Shown piece by piece: positions 54,255-63,297 of a stretch of 64,000 bases of DNA. Location: positions 124,001 to 188,000 of the forward strand of contig NZ_FNHY01000002.1 in the NCBI RefSeq assembly GCF_900103605.1, written 5' to 3'. Positions within the stretch are counted from its first letter, which is position 1; each line of letters opens with the position of its first letter. The position numbers were made by a program, and so were the translations under genes. This DNA comes from Psychrobacillus sp. OK028 (GTDB lineage: Bacteria > Bacillota > Bacilli > Bacillales_A > Planococcaceae). The notes beneath the pieces were generated by a model that saw only the letters and a list, made by a program, of their open reading frames with translations, made no database searches and was not told where the DNA came from.

Positions 54255-54815
54255 ATGATTTATATGCGTAAAGTGGAAGTAGTGGCATATTCAGAGGAAT
54301 GGAATAAAAAATTTGAGGAGGAAGCACTGCAAATTCAAGAGATCCTTGGTTCGGAAATTATAGCTATTCACCATATCGGTAGTACTTCCATAAAAGATTT
54401 ATCTGCAAAACCGATTATCGATATGATGCCTATTGTACGAGATATAACCAAAATTGAACTGTATAATAACACAATGATTAGTAATGGCTATATACCAAAA
54501 GGTGAAAATGGACTTTCTGGTCGAAGATACTTCCAAAAAGGGGGATACAATCGAACCCATCATGTTCATATGTATGAACAAGGTAATCCTGAAATTGAAC
54601 GACATCTTGCATTTCGAGATTTTTTGAGAGTGCATTCTAATATTGCAAAAACATACGGTGATTTAAAAGAAGCATTAGCCAAGAAATTTCCATATAATAT
54701 TGAAGCATATATAAATGGGAAAGAAAAATTAGCCAAGGAGATTGAGCAAAAAGCACTCCAATGGTGTAAAGATATTCCTCAAGAGAGGATAGGGGTTTTT
54801 ATGGATACCTATTAA
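54255..54815 (+). CDS. GrpB family protein (UPF0157, nucleotidyltransferase-like)
   Basis: 186 residues. The GrpB core is clear: VVAYSEEWNKKFEEEALQIQ, AIHHIGSTSIKDLSAKPIID (the HxGST-x(4)-AKPIID minimal nucleotidyltransferase motif) and THHVHMYEQGNPEIERHLAF, then RDFLRVHSNIAKTYGDLKEA. The family is fused to dephospho-CoA kinase in some bacteria; substrate unknown. Start ATG at 54255 (GGGG upstream) or 54264. It lies 8 bp after the DUF402 gene. Confidence 0.85.
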   Translation: MIYMRKVEVVAYSEEWNKKFEEEALQIQEILGSEIIAIHHIGSTSIKDLSAKPIIDMMPIVRDITKIELYNNTMISNGYIPKGENGLSGRRYFQKGGYNRTHHVHMYEQGNPEIERHLAFRDFLRVHSNIAKTYGDLKEALAKKFPYNIEAYINGKEKLAKEIEQKALQWCKDIPQERIGVFMDTY

Positions 54816-54886
54816 CTCAAATAATCTTATTAAATAGAAGGAGTATCATTACAATATACTTTACTAATATGAATTTGGAGGGGAAT

Positions 54887-55948
54887 ATGTTTACTAACAA
54901 TCTTACTAGCTTATTAAAAATAGACTGTCCAATTATTCAAGCACCCATGGCTGGGGGAATTACCACTTCTAAATTAGTAGCTGCTGTTTCCGTTAATGGA
55001 GCACTTGGAATGATTGGAGCTGGATACATGAGTCCAATTCAATTACAAGAACTAATCAGAGGGGTCAGGGAGCTAACCTCGAATAATTTTGGTGTAAATT
55101 TATTTGTTCCTAGTAAATTTGAAATCATAGAAAATGAGATTGAAATGGCGAATAGTATGTTAAACCAGTATCGGGAGGAACTAGGCATAATAGGAGAAAG
55201 GATCACTCCCCCCTCCGTGGAAGATACTTTTCACTCATATGAGGAACTTATACAAGTAGTAATTGAAGAAAAAGTTCCTATATGTTCCTTTACATTTGGC
55301 GTACCATCAAAAGAGGAAATGAAGCAATTTAAGCAACACAATGTAACAACAATCGGAACTGCTACAACTATTGAAGAAGCAATATTAATTGAAAAACTTG
55401 GAATGGATGCAGTCGTTGTGCAAGGAAGTGAAGCTGGGGGTCATCGAGGAAACTTCATAAGTAATCATGAGGAAGGTTTAATTGGTTTAATGTCCTTAAT
55501 CCCCCAAGTGGCAGACAATGTAAATATTCCTGTTATTGCAGCTGGTGGGATAATGGATGGAAGAGGGATAAGGGCTGCTTTACGGTTAGGAGCAAAAGCT
55601 GTTCAAATGGGAACTGCTTTTTTAACTTGTGAAGAAAGTGGTGCACATCCTTTACATAAGGAAGTCATCATTCATTCGAAAGTTGGAGATACGACATTGA
55701 CTCGTACATTTTCTGGGAAATGGGCAAGAGGTATTAAAAATAAATTTATTTTGGAAATGGAAGAATATGAAGATATGCTTCCAAGTTTTCCGGTTCAAAA
55801 TTCGCTTACACAATCGATTCGAAAAGCTGCGGCAAGTCAAAATTTGAAAGACTATATGTCACTTTGGGCAGGGCAATGTGCATCACTTGCTAGAATCGAG
55901 ACTGTGGAGGAACTTATTCAAAGAGTGATGGATGAAGAGATGAAATAA
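54887..55948 (+). CDS. Nitronate monooxygenase family FMN protein
   Basis: 353 residues. NPD/2-nitropropane dioxygenase TIM barrel: CPIIQAPMAGGITTSKLVAA at the N-terminus, FGVNLFVPSKFE, VVQGSEAGGHRGNF with the probable catalytic His (about 190), VIAAGGIMDGRGIRAALRLG and AKAVQMGTAFLTCEESGAHP for FMN phosphate. The family oxidises propionate-3-nitronate and similar toxins; some members are enoyl-ACP reductases (FabK), but FabK features were not clear. The ATG at 54887 has TTGGAGGGG upstream. A perfect stem-loop follows. Confidence 0.88.
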   Translation: MFTNNLTSLLKIDCPIIQAPMAGGITTSKLVAAVSVNGALGMIGAGYMSPIQLQELIRGVRELTSNNFGVNLFVPSKFEIIENEIEMANSMLNQYREELGIIGERITPPSVEDTFHSYEELIQVVIEEKVPICSFTFGVPSKEEMKQFKQHNVTTIGTATTIEEAILIEKLGMDAVVVQGSEAGGHRGNFISNHEEGLIGLMSLIPQVADNVNIPVIAAGGIMDGRGIRAALRLGAKAVQMGTAFLTCEESGAHPLHKEVIIHSKVGDTTLTRTFSGKWARGIKNKFILEMEEYEDMLPSFPVQNSLTQSIRKAAASQNLKDYMSLWAGQCASLARIETVEELIQRVMDEEMK

Positions 55949-55960
55949 ATACAGAATGTT

Positions 55961-55995
55961 TTAATCATGGGGATAAATAGTATCCCCATGATTAA
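55961..55995. terminator. Stem-loop between convergent genes
   Basis: 15-bp perfect inverted repeat TTAATCATGGGGATA (55961-55975) and its complement (55981-55995). T-runs are short on both strands; probably a bidirectional terminator. Confidence 0.65.
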
Positions 55996-56023
55996 TGGTT
56001 TACTGTATTATTCTACAAAGGTT

Positions 56024-56515
56024 CTAGCACCAAACAATAATTTCATAGGGTGTGGTTTGAGCAGGAATGCTTCTGGTCGTTGGACCGTATATAACAATTA
56101 GATTTCTGTTAGCTGGATTTTTTGTAAAAGGTTGCCCATTTGTACGTAATATTTGAGTAAATGGTGATACATTTAGTTTTAATTGACCATCATTGCTTTC
56201 TAATTGGCTATTAAAGTAGCCCACTTTTACATTTTGATTTGGGTTTTCTTTTACAATAACTAATGCTCGATATTGCGGTGGGTAAATCAGAGGAACAGGA
56301 GCATCACCATCATAGTAACCAGTTACTCTATCACCCACTGCTACCAATGCATTATCTACAAAATAAGTAGTGGGGGACACCACGAAATTTACTGATCCTC
56401 CGTTGCCATTATCTACGGACATTAATGTATAACAACCTTCTCCTTCACCATTAGACCCAATCATAAAATCACTAATCATAGTAACAGTACCATAGAAAGC
56501 TAGAAAATTGACCAT
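56024..56515 (-). CDS. Conserved hypothetical Bacillales protein
   Basis: 163 residues; I know similar Bacillus proteins only as hypotheticals. The sequence is beta-rich: GCYTLMSVDNGNGGSVNFVV, SPTTYFVDNALVAVGDRVTG, YYDGDAPVPLIYPPQYRALV, and a second half that repeats the pattern (LKLNVSPFTQILRTNGQPFT, NPANRNLIVIYGPTTRSIPA). No signal peptide or membrane helix. It suggests two OB-like or beta-barrel halves. The ATG at 56515 has AATGGAGG upstream. An 18-bp palindrome overlaps its probable -10. Confidence 0.75.
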   Translation of the reverse strand: MVNFLAFYGTVTMISDFMIGSNGEGEGCYTLMSVDNGNGGSVNFVVSPTTYFVDNALVAVGDRVTGYYDGDAPVPLIYPPQYRALVIVKENPNQNVKVGYFNSQLESNDGQLKLNVSPFTQILRTNGQPFTKNPANRNLIVIYGPTTRSIPAQTTPYEIIVWC

Positions 56516-56539
56516 ACTAAAACCTCCATTGCTATATAA

Positions 56540-56557
56540 ACATGTAATTATACATGT
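56540..56557 (-). promoter_or_regulatory. Palindrome over the -10 of the 163-aa protein gene
   Basis: ACATGTA-atta-TACATGT, perfect 7-bp arms. On the minus strand it contains TGTATAAT, an extended-type -10. Looks like an operator; the regulator is unknown. Confidence 0.45.
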
Positions 56558-56588
56558 TATGCATTTATAAGGCTTTGTGCTATCTGTG

Positions 56589-57521
56589 TTAAAATCTTTT
56601 CTTATTAGCTAATTTCATTGCTTTATGTGTATTGGCAAAATGCCATTTAGTAATAGACTTAAGGAATTCTTCTCCGTGCTTCAAATAAATTTTAGCTGCT
56701 ATTTCATCGACTTTTGCACTTGCTCCCTTTGGTATCGTCGTATTTGCTATCTCAGATAGACGGTCCATTTCTTTTAAGAATGCATATCTTGCAATTATAG
56801 ATGCCGCAGCAACTGAAACATGAAGCTGCTCTGCTTTTGTTGAAAACAATACATTTTCACGGACGATTTCTTTCTCTGCTTTAATATGATTATAGTAAAT
56901 GCCACGTTCGGCAAATTGATCTATTAAAATGTATGCCGGTTTTTCTGACCTCATTTTTTTCAGAACATGTTTAAGTGCCTGGTTATGAAGAAGTGCTTTT
57001 ATTTTGCCCTGGGACCACCCACGTGACTGTATGTCATTATATTTTTCGTTTTTAAGTACTAGCACACTATGTGTTAAAGTCGCCATTAAGTCAGGTGCCA
57101 TTTTACGCATCACTTCGTCTGTTAACATTTTGGAATCCTTGACTCCTAATTCTTTAACTAGCTTTACCTGGTCGCTACTTACAAAACAAGCGGCAACTGT
57201 AATAGGACCAAAATAATCACCAGTTCCTGTTTCATCTGATCCAAGTACAGATAAGGAAGAAAAGTTGGGAGGTAAAATATCTCCTTTCGCTACACTTGTT
57301 GATGGTGATTTAGTGGAACTTGTACCCCAAATAGAGGCCTCCCGTGGAGCACCGTTTCCTTGGAACATGACCTTGCCAGATTTATAGATGGTAATGGTTG
57401 TATCTTCTAATTTTGCTGCGAATACAACACCAGGAGCAGAGCGTTCTATCTTAAAATTTTTATAATGCGATTTTACTTTTTCTATTTCATATGCACTCAA
57501 TAACAAGACAGTGTTTGACAT
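56589..57521 (-). CDS. rnhC: Ribonuclease HIII
   Basis: 310 residues (B. subtilis RnhC 313). An N-terminal TBP-like substrate-binding domain (about 1-85, VVFAAKLEDTTITIYKSGKV) is followed by the RNase H domain with GSDETGTGDYFGP (D96, E97), KDSKMLTDE and VAAASIIARYAFLKEMD. It cleaves the RNA of RNA-DNA hybrids. The ATG at 57521 fits the family N-terminus and has AAAGGAACG upstream; nine extra codons upstream have no support. Divergent from zapA, as in B. subtilis. Confidence 0.95.
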   Translation of the reverse strand: MSNTVLLLSAYEIEKVKSHYKNFKIERSAPGVVFAAKLEDTTITIYKSGKVMFQGNGAPREASIWGTSSTKSPSTSVAKGDILPPNFSSLSVLGSDETGTGDYFGPITVAACFVSSDQVKLVKELGVKDSKMLTDEVMRKMAPDLMATLTHSVLVLKNEKYNDIQSRGWSQGKIKALLHNQALKHVLKKMRSEKPAYILIDQFAERGIYYNHIKAEKEIVRENVLFSTKAEQLHVSVAAASIIARYAFLKEMDRLSEIANTTIPKGASAKVDEIAAKIYLKHGEEFLKSITKWHFANTHKAMKLANKKRF

Positions 57522-57593
57522 TAGTTCGTTCCTTTCTTCACATAGCAATCTATTTCGTGTTATTATAAGTATTAGGATTTTCTGAGGAGGGTT

Positions 57594-57860
57594 ATGGCTT
57601 TGTCAGAACAAGAAAAAACACGAATTTCGGTTGATATATATGGACAGAATTATAAAATGGTTGGTTCTGAATCATCTGGCCATATGAGACTTGTAGCATC
57701 AATGGTGGATGATAAAATGAGAGAAATACATTCACATAATAGTCAGCTAGATATTGCAAAGCTTGGGGTACTAACAGCTGTAAATGCTATACATGATTAC
57801 ATAAAAGTAAAAGAACAATTAGAGCTACTTGAAGAAGAATTGAAAAGGCTAAAGGACTGA
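57594..57860 (+). CDS. zapA: Cell division protein ZapA
   Basis: 88 residues (B. subtilis 85). [20 protein letters not shown] and [20 protein letters not shown] match ZapA, and a C-terminal coiled coil (about 60-88, [18 protein letters not shown]) completes it. ZapA bundles FtsZ filaments at the division site. Start ATG at 57594 lies only 3 bases from GAGGAGG; TTG at 57600 has better spacing and is equally likely. cvpA follows after 4 bp and polX and mutS2 beyond, in the B. subtilis order. Confidence 0.92.
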   Translation: MALSEQEKTRISVDIYGQNYKMVGSESSGHMRLVASMVDDKMREIHSHNSQLDIAKLGVLTAVNAIHDYIKVKEQLELLEEELKRLKD

Positions 57861-57864
57861 AAAT

Positions 57865-58407
57865 ATGTTAGATATAATTATATTGATATTACTTGTAGGT
57901 GGTTTAATAACTGGTGCAAGACGTGGTCTAATTGTACAGCTAATCCACATGACCGGTTTTATAATCGCACTAATAGTGGCTTACACTTATTATAAACCAC
58001 TTGCAGATAAATTTGTTTTATGGATTCCATTTCCTGCTGTAACTGCAGGTTCTAAATTGACAATAGCAGTAGAGAGTTTAGATTTGGCTCAAACTTTTTA
58101 TCGTATTATTGCTTTTGCACTTATTTTTATCGTGGTAAAGTTTGCATTACAAATGATTGCATCTATGTTTGACTTCTTAAAGTATTTACCAATCTTAGGA
58201 TTTGTAAGCAATGTTGTTGGAGCAATCTTAGGGGTTATTGAATTTTATTTTATTTTATTTGTATTACTATATGTATTAGCTCTATTACCAATCGAGGTTA
58301 TCCAAAACCTAATATCTGGTTCCGTGTTAACAGGATGGATGTTAGACCATACACCTATCCTATCGGAAATGGTGAAAAATTGGTGGTATATTTATATTGA
58401 AAAGTAA
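57865..58407 (+). CDS. CvpA family membrane protein (YshB-like)
   Basis: 180 residues with four hydrophobic segments (about 1-18, 24-45, 78-100, 108-140). The family motif GARRGLIVQLIHMTGFIIAL is near the N-terminus. CvpA proteins are tied to colicin V production in E. coli and to envelope functions elsewhere; the biochemical role is unknown. It starts with ATG 4 bp after zapA without a strong ribosome binding site, suggesting coupling. A terminator follows, so polX has at least partly separate transcription. Confidence 0.85.
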   Translation: MLDIIILILLVGGLITGARRGLIVQLIHMTGFIIALIVAYTYYKPLADKFVLWIPFPAVTAGSKLTIAVESLDLAQTFYRIIAFALIFIVVKFALQMIASMFDFLKYLPILGFVSNVVGAILGVIEFYFILFVLLYVLALLPIEVIQNLISGSVLTGWMLDHTPILSEMVKNWWYIYIEK

Positions 58408-58434
58408 CTTCTCTCAGTAGAGGGAAGTTTTTTT
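58406..58434 (+). terminator. Terminator after cvpA
   Basis: AACTTC-t-CTC-agta-GAG-g-GAAGTT followed by T7. Confidence 0.8.
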
Positions 58435-58468
58435 AACTATTCGAAATCTAATGAAAGAGGTGTTATCG

Positions 58469-60172
58469 TTGGATAAGAAAACGATTATTAGAACATTAGA
58501 AAGAATTGCTTTATATATGGAATTACAAGGAGAAAATCCTTTTAAAGTTTCAGCTTTTCGAAAAGCTGCACAGGTGTTAGAGCTAGATGATAGAAGTCTT
58601 GCAGAAATGGACAATATCACTTCATTAAAAGGAATTGGATCAGCTACTGGTGCTGTAATAGATGATTTAATGACTACTGGAGAATCTTCTTTACTTGTGG
58701 AATTACAACAATCTGTTCCAAGCGGATTACTTCCTATGCTTAAAATCCCAGGACTGGGCGGCAAAAAAATTGCCAAACTATATAAGGAATTGCATATCGA
58801 TTCAATAGATGCTCTAAAACTTGCTTGTGAGGAAGGGAAAGTTCAAACCTTGCCTGGATTTGCTAAAAAAACAGAAGAAAAAATATTAGTAGAAATAGTA
58901 AACCTTCAATCTAAACCGGAACGAACGGCCGTTTGGCAAATAGAACCAATTGTAGAATTAATCAACCATAAACTTTCGTCTATTTCATTAATTGAAAAGT
59001 TTTCTGTTGCTGGATCGTACAGAAGGGTCAAGGAATCGAGTAAGGATATCGACTTTATAATTGCAACAAGCTCACCTAAGGAAGTTAGAGAAGAATTATT
59101 AAAGATATTACCTGTTCAGAAAATTATTGCAGCTGGAGATACGAAAGTTTCTGTCACTCTAGATGTAGAAGTAGAGATTGATGTCGATTTTAGACTTGTA
59201 GCGTTAAGTGAATATGCTTCTGCGTTAAATCATTTTACCGGTTCGAAAGACCATAATATAAAAATGCGACAAATCGCAAAAGACCAAGGGAAGAAGATTA
59301 GTGAATACGGGGTTGAGCTATCTGATGGAAGTGTGCAGCATTTTGAATCGGAAGAAGATTTTTATGCTTATTTTGACTTGCCTTTCATTCCTCCAACTGT
59401 TCGAGAGGATGGCTCGGAATTTACAAAGCTAGATCAGCTACCTTCATTAGTAAAGTTAAATGATATCCAAGGGGATTTTCATATGCATACTACTTGGTCA
59501 GACGGAGCACATTCTATAGAAGAAATGATAGAAGCCTGTCGTGCAAAAGGCTATTCTCATATAGTGATAACGGATCATTCCAATTATTTGAAAGTAGCTA
59601 ACGGTCTTTCTAAAGAACGGTTGTTAAACCAATTGGAAATCATACATGAGCTAAATGATAAGTATACAGATATTGAAATACTTACTGGTACCGAGATGGA
59701 TATACTACCCGATGGATCGCTTGATTTTGAAGATGAATTACTGTCACAATTAGATTTTGTTATAGCTTCCATTCATTCTAGTTTTAGTCAGCCACAGGAA
59801 AAGATTATGGAAAGACTCTTAACAGCATTAAAAAATCCGTATGTACATATGATTGCACATCCAACGGGTAGAATAATTGAACAAAGAGATGGTTATAATC
59901 CAGATGTTCCAACTCTCATAGAATGGGCGAAGGAATATGGAAAGATTTTGGAGTTAAACGCAAGTCCTTACCGTCTCGATTTGAACACAGAATATTTAAA
60001 GCTAGCACAAGACAAGGGTGTCCCAATAGCTATTAATACAGATGCGCATCATATCGATCAGTTGAAATATATGGATATTGGTGTTCGCTATGCTCAAAAA
60101 GCCTGGTTGCATAAAGACAATATTGTGAACACTTGGTCCTTTGAGAAGTTTAAGGAATATATACAGAAATAA
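58469..60172 (+). CDS. polX: DNA polymerase/3'-5' exonuclease PolX
   Basis: 567 residues (B. subtilis 570). N-terminal HhH region (KKTIIRTLERIALYMELQGE, LPMLKIPGLGGKKIAKLYKE), nucleotidyltransferase palm with SVAGSYRRVKESSKDIDFII and EIDVDFRLVA (catalytic Asp residues), then a C-terminal PHP domain with intact metal motifs GDFHMHTTWSDGAHSIEEMI, ITDHSNYLKVANG and INTDAHHIDQL. It fills gaps in base excision repair. The TTG at 58469 is chosen to match the family N-terminus and lies 7 bp after AGAGGTG; the ATG at 58451 is upstream of that site. mutS2 follows after 16 bp. Confidence 0.94.
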   Translation: MDKKTIIRTLERIALYMELQGENPFKVSAFRKAAQVLELDDRSLAEMDNITSLKGIGSATGAVIDDLMTTGESSLLVELQQSVPSGLLPMLKIPGLGGKKIAKLYKELHIDSIDALKLACEEGKVQTLPGFAKKTEEKILVEIVNLQSKPERTAVWQIEPIVELINHKLSSISLIEKFSVAGSYRRVKESSKDIDFIIATSSPKEVREELLKILPVQKIIAAGDTKVSVTLDVEVEIDVDFRLVALSEYASALNHFTGSKDHNIKMRQIAKDQGKKISEYGVELSDGSVQHFESEEDFYAYFDLPFIPPTVREDGSEFTKLDQLPSLVKLNDIQGDFHMHTTWSDGAHSIEEMIEACRAKGYSHIVITDHSNYLKVANGLSKERLLNQLEIIHELNDKYTDIEILTGTEMDILPDGSLDFEDELLSQLDFVIASIHSSFSQPQEKIMERLLTALKNPYVHMIAHPTGRIIEQRDGYNPDVPTLIEWAKEYGKILELNASPYRLDLNTEYLKLAQDKGVPIAINTDAHHIDQLKYMDIGVRYAQKAWLHKDNIVNTWSFEKFKEYIQK

Positions 60173-60188
60173 TTAGGAGGTGCCTCGG

Positions 60189-62552
60189 TTGATAGCTGAA
60201 AGAGCACTGAGAACTTTAGAGTATTATAAAATTCGAGAAGAAGTATCTAGTTACTGTACTTCTTCAATTGGAAAAAGCCATATAGATAAACTCCTACCTT
60301 CCGTTGATTTTACAGAAGTCACGAAGCTGTTAGAGGAAATGGATGAAGGTATGGCTATTCTTCGATTACGTGGGAATGTTCCTATGGGGGGAATGACAGA
60401 TGTCCGCCCGCATGCTAAACGTGCCCAAATCGGAGGGATGCTTAGCCCTACGGAATTAATGGAAATCGCAAGTACGATTCGTGCAAGCAAAATATTACGC
60501 CAATTTATAGACAATGTTGCAGAATCAGAGGATGTTAAAATCCCTCACTTCCTTAGATTGAAGGAAGGCTTGCCGATTTTAACAGCCCTTGAACATGAGA
60601 TAAATGATTGTATAGATGAAAATGGTGCTGTATTGGATAGCGCTAGTAGTACACTCCGCTCTATTCGCCAACAATTACGTATTCAAGTTAGTCGTGTGCG
60701 TGAAAAACTAGAAAGCTATACAAGAGGAGCAAATGCTGCGAAGATGCTGTCAGATTCGATTATTACTATTCGAAATGATCGATATGTTATTCCGGTTAAA
60801 TCGGAATACCGGAGTCATTACGGCGGAATTATTCATGACCAATCATCTTCAGGACAAACGCTGTTCATTGAACCTTCAGCAGTAGTACAAATTAACAACG
60901 ATATCCGAAGTTTAAAGGTGAAAGAACAGGAAGAGATAAATCGTATTCTGGTTAGATTGACAGCAGAAGTAGAAATAGTAGGACATGATATTTTTCTATT
61001 AGTAAATGTACTTGGAGAGGTTGATGTTATTTTAGCTAAAGCTAAATATGGACAAGCCCAAAAATGTACAATGCCTGTCATTAATAACAAAGGGTTTATC
61101 CGTTTAGTGAAAGCAAGACATCCACTTATTCCGCAAGAGACAGCTGTGCCAAATACAATCGAATTTGGGAAAGACATTACAACTATTGTAATCACTGGAC
61201 CGAATACAGGTGGTAAAACGGTAACATTGAAAACAGTTGGTCTTTGCACATTAATGGCACAAAGTGGACTCCCTATTCCAGCCTTAGATGGCTCGGAAGT
61301 AGCATTATTTGAATCTGTCTTTGCGGATATTGGAGATGAGCAATCGATTGAGCAAAGCTTAAGTACTTTTTCTTCTCATATGGTCAATATTGTGGATATA
61401 TTAAAAAAATATGACGATAAATCATTGATTATATTTGATGAACTTGGAGCAGGAACCGATCCACAAGAAGGTGCAGCGCTTGCAATATCAATATTGGATG
61501 AAGTGCATGGGACAGGTGCTCGAGTTATGGCTACAACGCATTATCCTGAGCTAAAGGCGTATGGATACAATCGACCTGGTGTGGCAAATGCAAGTGTGGA
61601 ATTTGACATTGAAACTTTAAGTCCAACTTATAAACTGTTAATAGGAGTGCCCGGAAGAAGTAATGCTTTCGAAATATCAGAGCGACTAGGATTACCGGAA
61701 TATATTATAAACCAAGCACAAACGTTTACTGGGACGGACCGTGGAGAAGTAAACTCTATGATTGCGTCTTTAGAGGACAGCCGTCGACAAGCAGAAAAAG
61801 ATGCAGAAGAAACAGAGGTCCATTTAGTAGAAGCGCGTAAAGTAAAAGAGGATTTAGAACAAAGACTAGCCGATTTAGAACAGAACAAAGAGAAGCTAGA
61901 GCAAAAAGCAAAAGACAAGGCTAAGAAAATCGTTGATGATGCTCGGCGAGAAGCAGATGAAATTATTAGCGAGTTGCGTAAAATGCAATCTAATACACAT
62001 AAGTTTGTTAAAGAGCATGAACTAATTGATGCCAAAAAACGTTTAGATGCTGCCTTACCAAATAATCCAGTATTGAAAAAGCAAAAGAAATTAAACGAGA
62101 TGGCAAAAGAGTTAAAATCTGGAGATGAAGTAAAAGTAATTAGCTTCGGGCAAAAAGGTACTTTGTTAGAGAAATTATCTACAACAGAATGGTCTGTTCA
62201 AATCGGTATGCTAAAAATGAAGTTAGATGAATCTGATTTAGAATTTGTTAAACCAGAAAAACAAAAACAGACTGTTTCGGTGAATTCGATCCGCGGCAGA
62301 GATTCACATGTAAAATTGGAGCTAGATCTTCGTGGAGAACGATATGAAGATGCTATCATGCGTACTGAAAAATATTTAGATGATGCAGTTCTTGCAAATT
62401 ACCCTAGAATTTCTATTATTCATGGAAAAGGTACTGGTGTATTAAGACAAGCTATCCAACAATTTTTGAAGAATCATTCTCGTGTAAAAAGCTATCGTTT
62501 CGGCGAGGCTGGTGAGGGTGGTCACGGCGTAACAGTTGTCGAATTAAAATAA
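60189..62552 (+). CDS. mutS2: MutS2 endonuclease/ATPase with Smr domain
   Basis: 787 residues (B. subtilis 785). MutS core and lever domains, ATPase with Walker [14 protein letters not shown] at about 337-349 and Walker [17 protein letters not shown] near 412-427, a long coiled coil (about 515-640), a KOW-like stretch ([20 protein letters not shown]) and the C-terminal Smr nuclease domain with [13 protein letters not shown] and [12 protein letters not shown]. MutS2 suppresses recombination and, in B. subtilis, splits collided ribosomes. TTG at 60189 sits 8 bp after TTAGGAGG; the GTG at 60180 lies inside that ribosome binding site. Confidence 0.95.
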   Translation: MIAERALRTLEYYKIREEVSSYCTSSIGKSHIDKLLPSVDFTEVTKLLEEMDEGMAILRLRGNVPMGGMTDVRPHAKRAQIGGMLSPTELMEIASTIRASKILRQFIDNVAESEDVKIPHFLRLKEGLPILTALEHEINDCIDENGAVLDSASSTLRSIRQQLRIQVSRVREKLESYTRGANAAKMLSDSIITIRNDRYVIPVKSEYRSHYGGIIHDQSSSGQTLFIEPSAVVQINNDIRSLKVKEQEEINRILVRLTAEVEIVGHDIFLLVNVLGEVDVILAKAKYGQAQKCTMPVINNKGFIRLVKARHPLIPQETAVPNTIEFGKDITTIVITGPNTGGKTVTLKTVGLCTLMAQSGLPIPALDGSEVALFESVFADIGDEQSIEQSLSTFSSHMVNIVDILKKYDDKSLIIFDELGAGTDPQEGAALAISILDEVHGTGARVMATTHYPELKAYGYNRPGVANASVEFDIETLSPTYKLLIGVPGRSNAFEISERLGLPEYIINQAQTFTGTDRGEVNSMIASLEDSRRQAEKDAEETEVHLVEARKVKEDLEQRLADLEQNKEKLEQKAKDKAKKIVDDARREADEIISELRKMQSNTHKFVKEHELIDAKKRLDAALPNNPVLKKQKKLNEMAKELKSGDEVKVISFGQKGTLLEKLSTTEWSVQIGMLKMKLDESDLEFVKPEKQKQTVSVNSIRGRDSHVKLELDLRGERYEDAIMRTEKYLDDAVLANYPRISIIHGKGTGVLRQAIQQFLKNHSRVKSYRFGEAGEGGHGVTVVELK

Positions 62553-62563
62553 TTTTAAAAAAA

Positions 62564-62591
62564 TGAAACTTTTTAACGGGCTGTCCGTATA
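62564..62591 (+). promoter_or_regulatory. ECF sigma-W-type promoter of the DUF350 gene
   Basis: TGAAAC (62564-62569), exactly 16-bp spacer and CGTATA (62586-62591), 30 bp before the start codon. It starts 11 bp after the mutS2 stop. Confidence 0.7.
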
Positions 62592-62621
62592 GAAGGAAAA
62601 GTGTAAAAGGGGTTTTTAAAT

Positions 62622-63035
62622 TTGCTTTTATCCAGTTTCTGGTCAAACCCACTCGTTGAGTCTGCAGGTTATTTTAGTGTTGTTATTTTATGCTTACTCG
62701 TTTCGATGGTTATTTTCGAAGTAGTCACGAAATATAAAAATTGGGAAGAAATAAGAAAAGGTAATGTAGCAGTTGCACTTGCTACTGGTGGGAAAATTTT
62801 TGGTGTATGTAATATTTTTAGGTATTCCATTGAACAGCATAATTCGTTTTTTGAAATGATTGGCTGGGGTTTATTTGGTTTTATGTTACTAATCATTGCG
62901 TACTTATTATTTGAGTTTTTAACGCCAAGCTTTAATGTTGATCAGGAAATCGAAAAAGATAATCGCTCAATAGGGTTTATTTCACTAGTTATTTCTGTAG
63001 GATTATCATTTGTTATTGGAGCAAGTATTTCTTAG
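62622..63035 (+). CDS. yshE: DUF350 membrane protein (YshE-like)
   Basis: 137 residues, four hydrophobic segments (about 13-33, 48-62, 76-98, 115-135). DUF350 features: GNVAVALATGGKIFGVCNIF and SIEQHNSFFEMIGWGLFGFM. DUF350 proteins often neighbour envelope-stress genes such as phage-shock operons; molecular function is unknown. TTG start behind AAAAGGGG. The gene sits between mutS2 and lcfA as yshE does in B. subtilis, and a textbook sigma-W-type promoter precedes it. A tiny membrane-protein ORF follows after 11 bp. Confidence 0.87.
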   Translation: MLLSSFWSNPLVESAGYFSVVILCLLVSMVIFEVVTKYKNWEEIRKGNVAVALATGGKIFGVCNIFRYSIEQHNSFFEMIGWGLFGFMLLIIAYLLFEFLTPSFNVDQEIEKDNRSIGFISLVISVGLSFVIGASIS

Positions 63036-63046
63036 GAGCGGTTAGA

Positions 63047-63127
63047 ATGGAAAAGTTGTCTAAAATTTTGATGGCTGTTGGCCTACTTTTTGTCTTGGTA
63101 GGTATAATATATGTCGTTATGAATTAA
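63047..63127 (+). CDS. 26-residue single-pass membrane microprotein
   Basis: MEKLSKILMAVGLLFVLVGI followed by IYVVMN: two lysines, then one hydrophobic helix (about residues 7-25). ATG start behind TAGGAGCGG at good spacing, 11 bp after the DUF350 stop, with a terminator about 30 bp downstream. These features suggest a translated second cistron of the DUF350 operon. No function can be given; chance cannot be excluded for so short a frame. Confidence 0.6.
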   Translation: MEKLSKILMAVGLLFVLVGIIYVVMN

Positions 63128-63153
63128 TATACTAAATTAATAGCTTTATGTAC

Positions 63154-63213
63154 GACTGTAATGTTGCACCATCTATCTAAAGGATGACGAAATGTGCGTT
63201 ACAGTCTTTTTTT
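63154..63213 (+). terminator. Terminator of the DUF350 operon
   Basis: GACTGTAA ... TTACAGTC with inner GCAC/GTGC pairing, followed by T7. Confidence 0.82.
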
Positions 63214-63222
63214 CATAAAGAA

Positions 63223-63251
63223 TTGAATTGTCATTCATTTTTCTTTATAAT
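63223..63251 (+). promoter_or_regulatory. Promoter of the acyl-CoA ligase gene with FadR-like half-sites
   Basis: TTGAAT (63223-63228), 17-bp spacer and TATAAT (63246-63251). TGAAT-tg-TCATTCA overlaps the -35 and contains both half-sites of the Bacillus FadR box, but with shorter spacing than TGAATGA-n4-TCATTCA. Confidence 0.45.
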
Positions 63252-63297
63252 TAAAAATAGGAATATTCACGCTATTATAAACAAAGGGGGCATTAAA

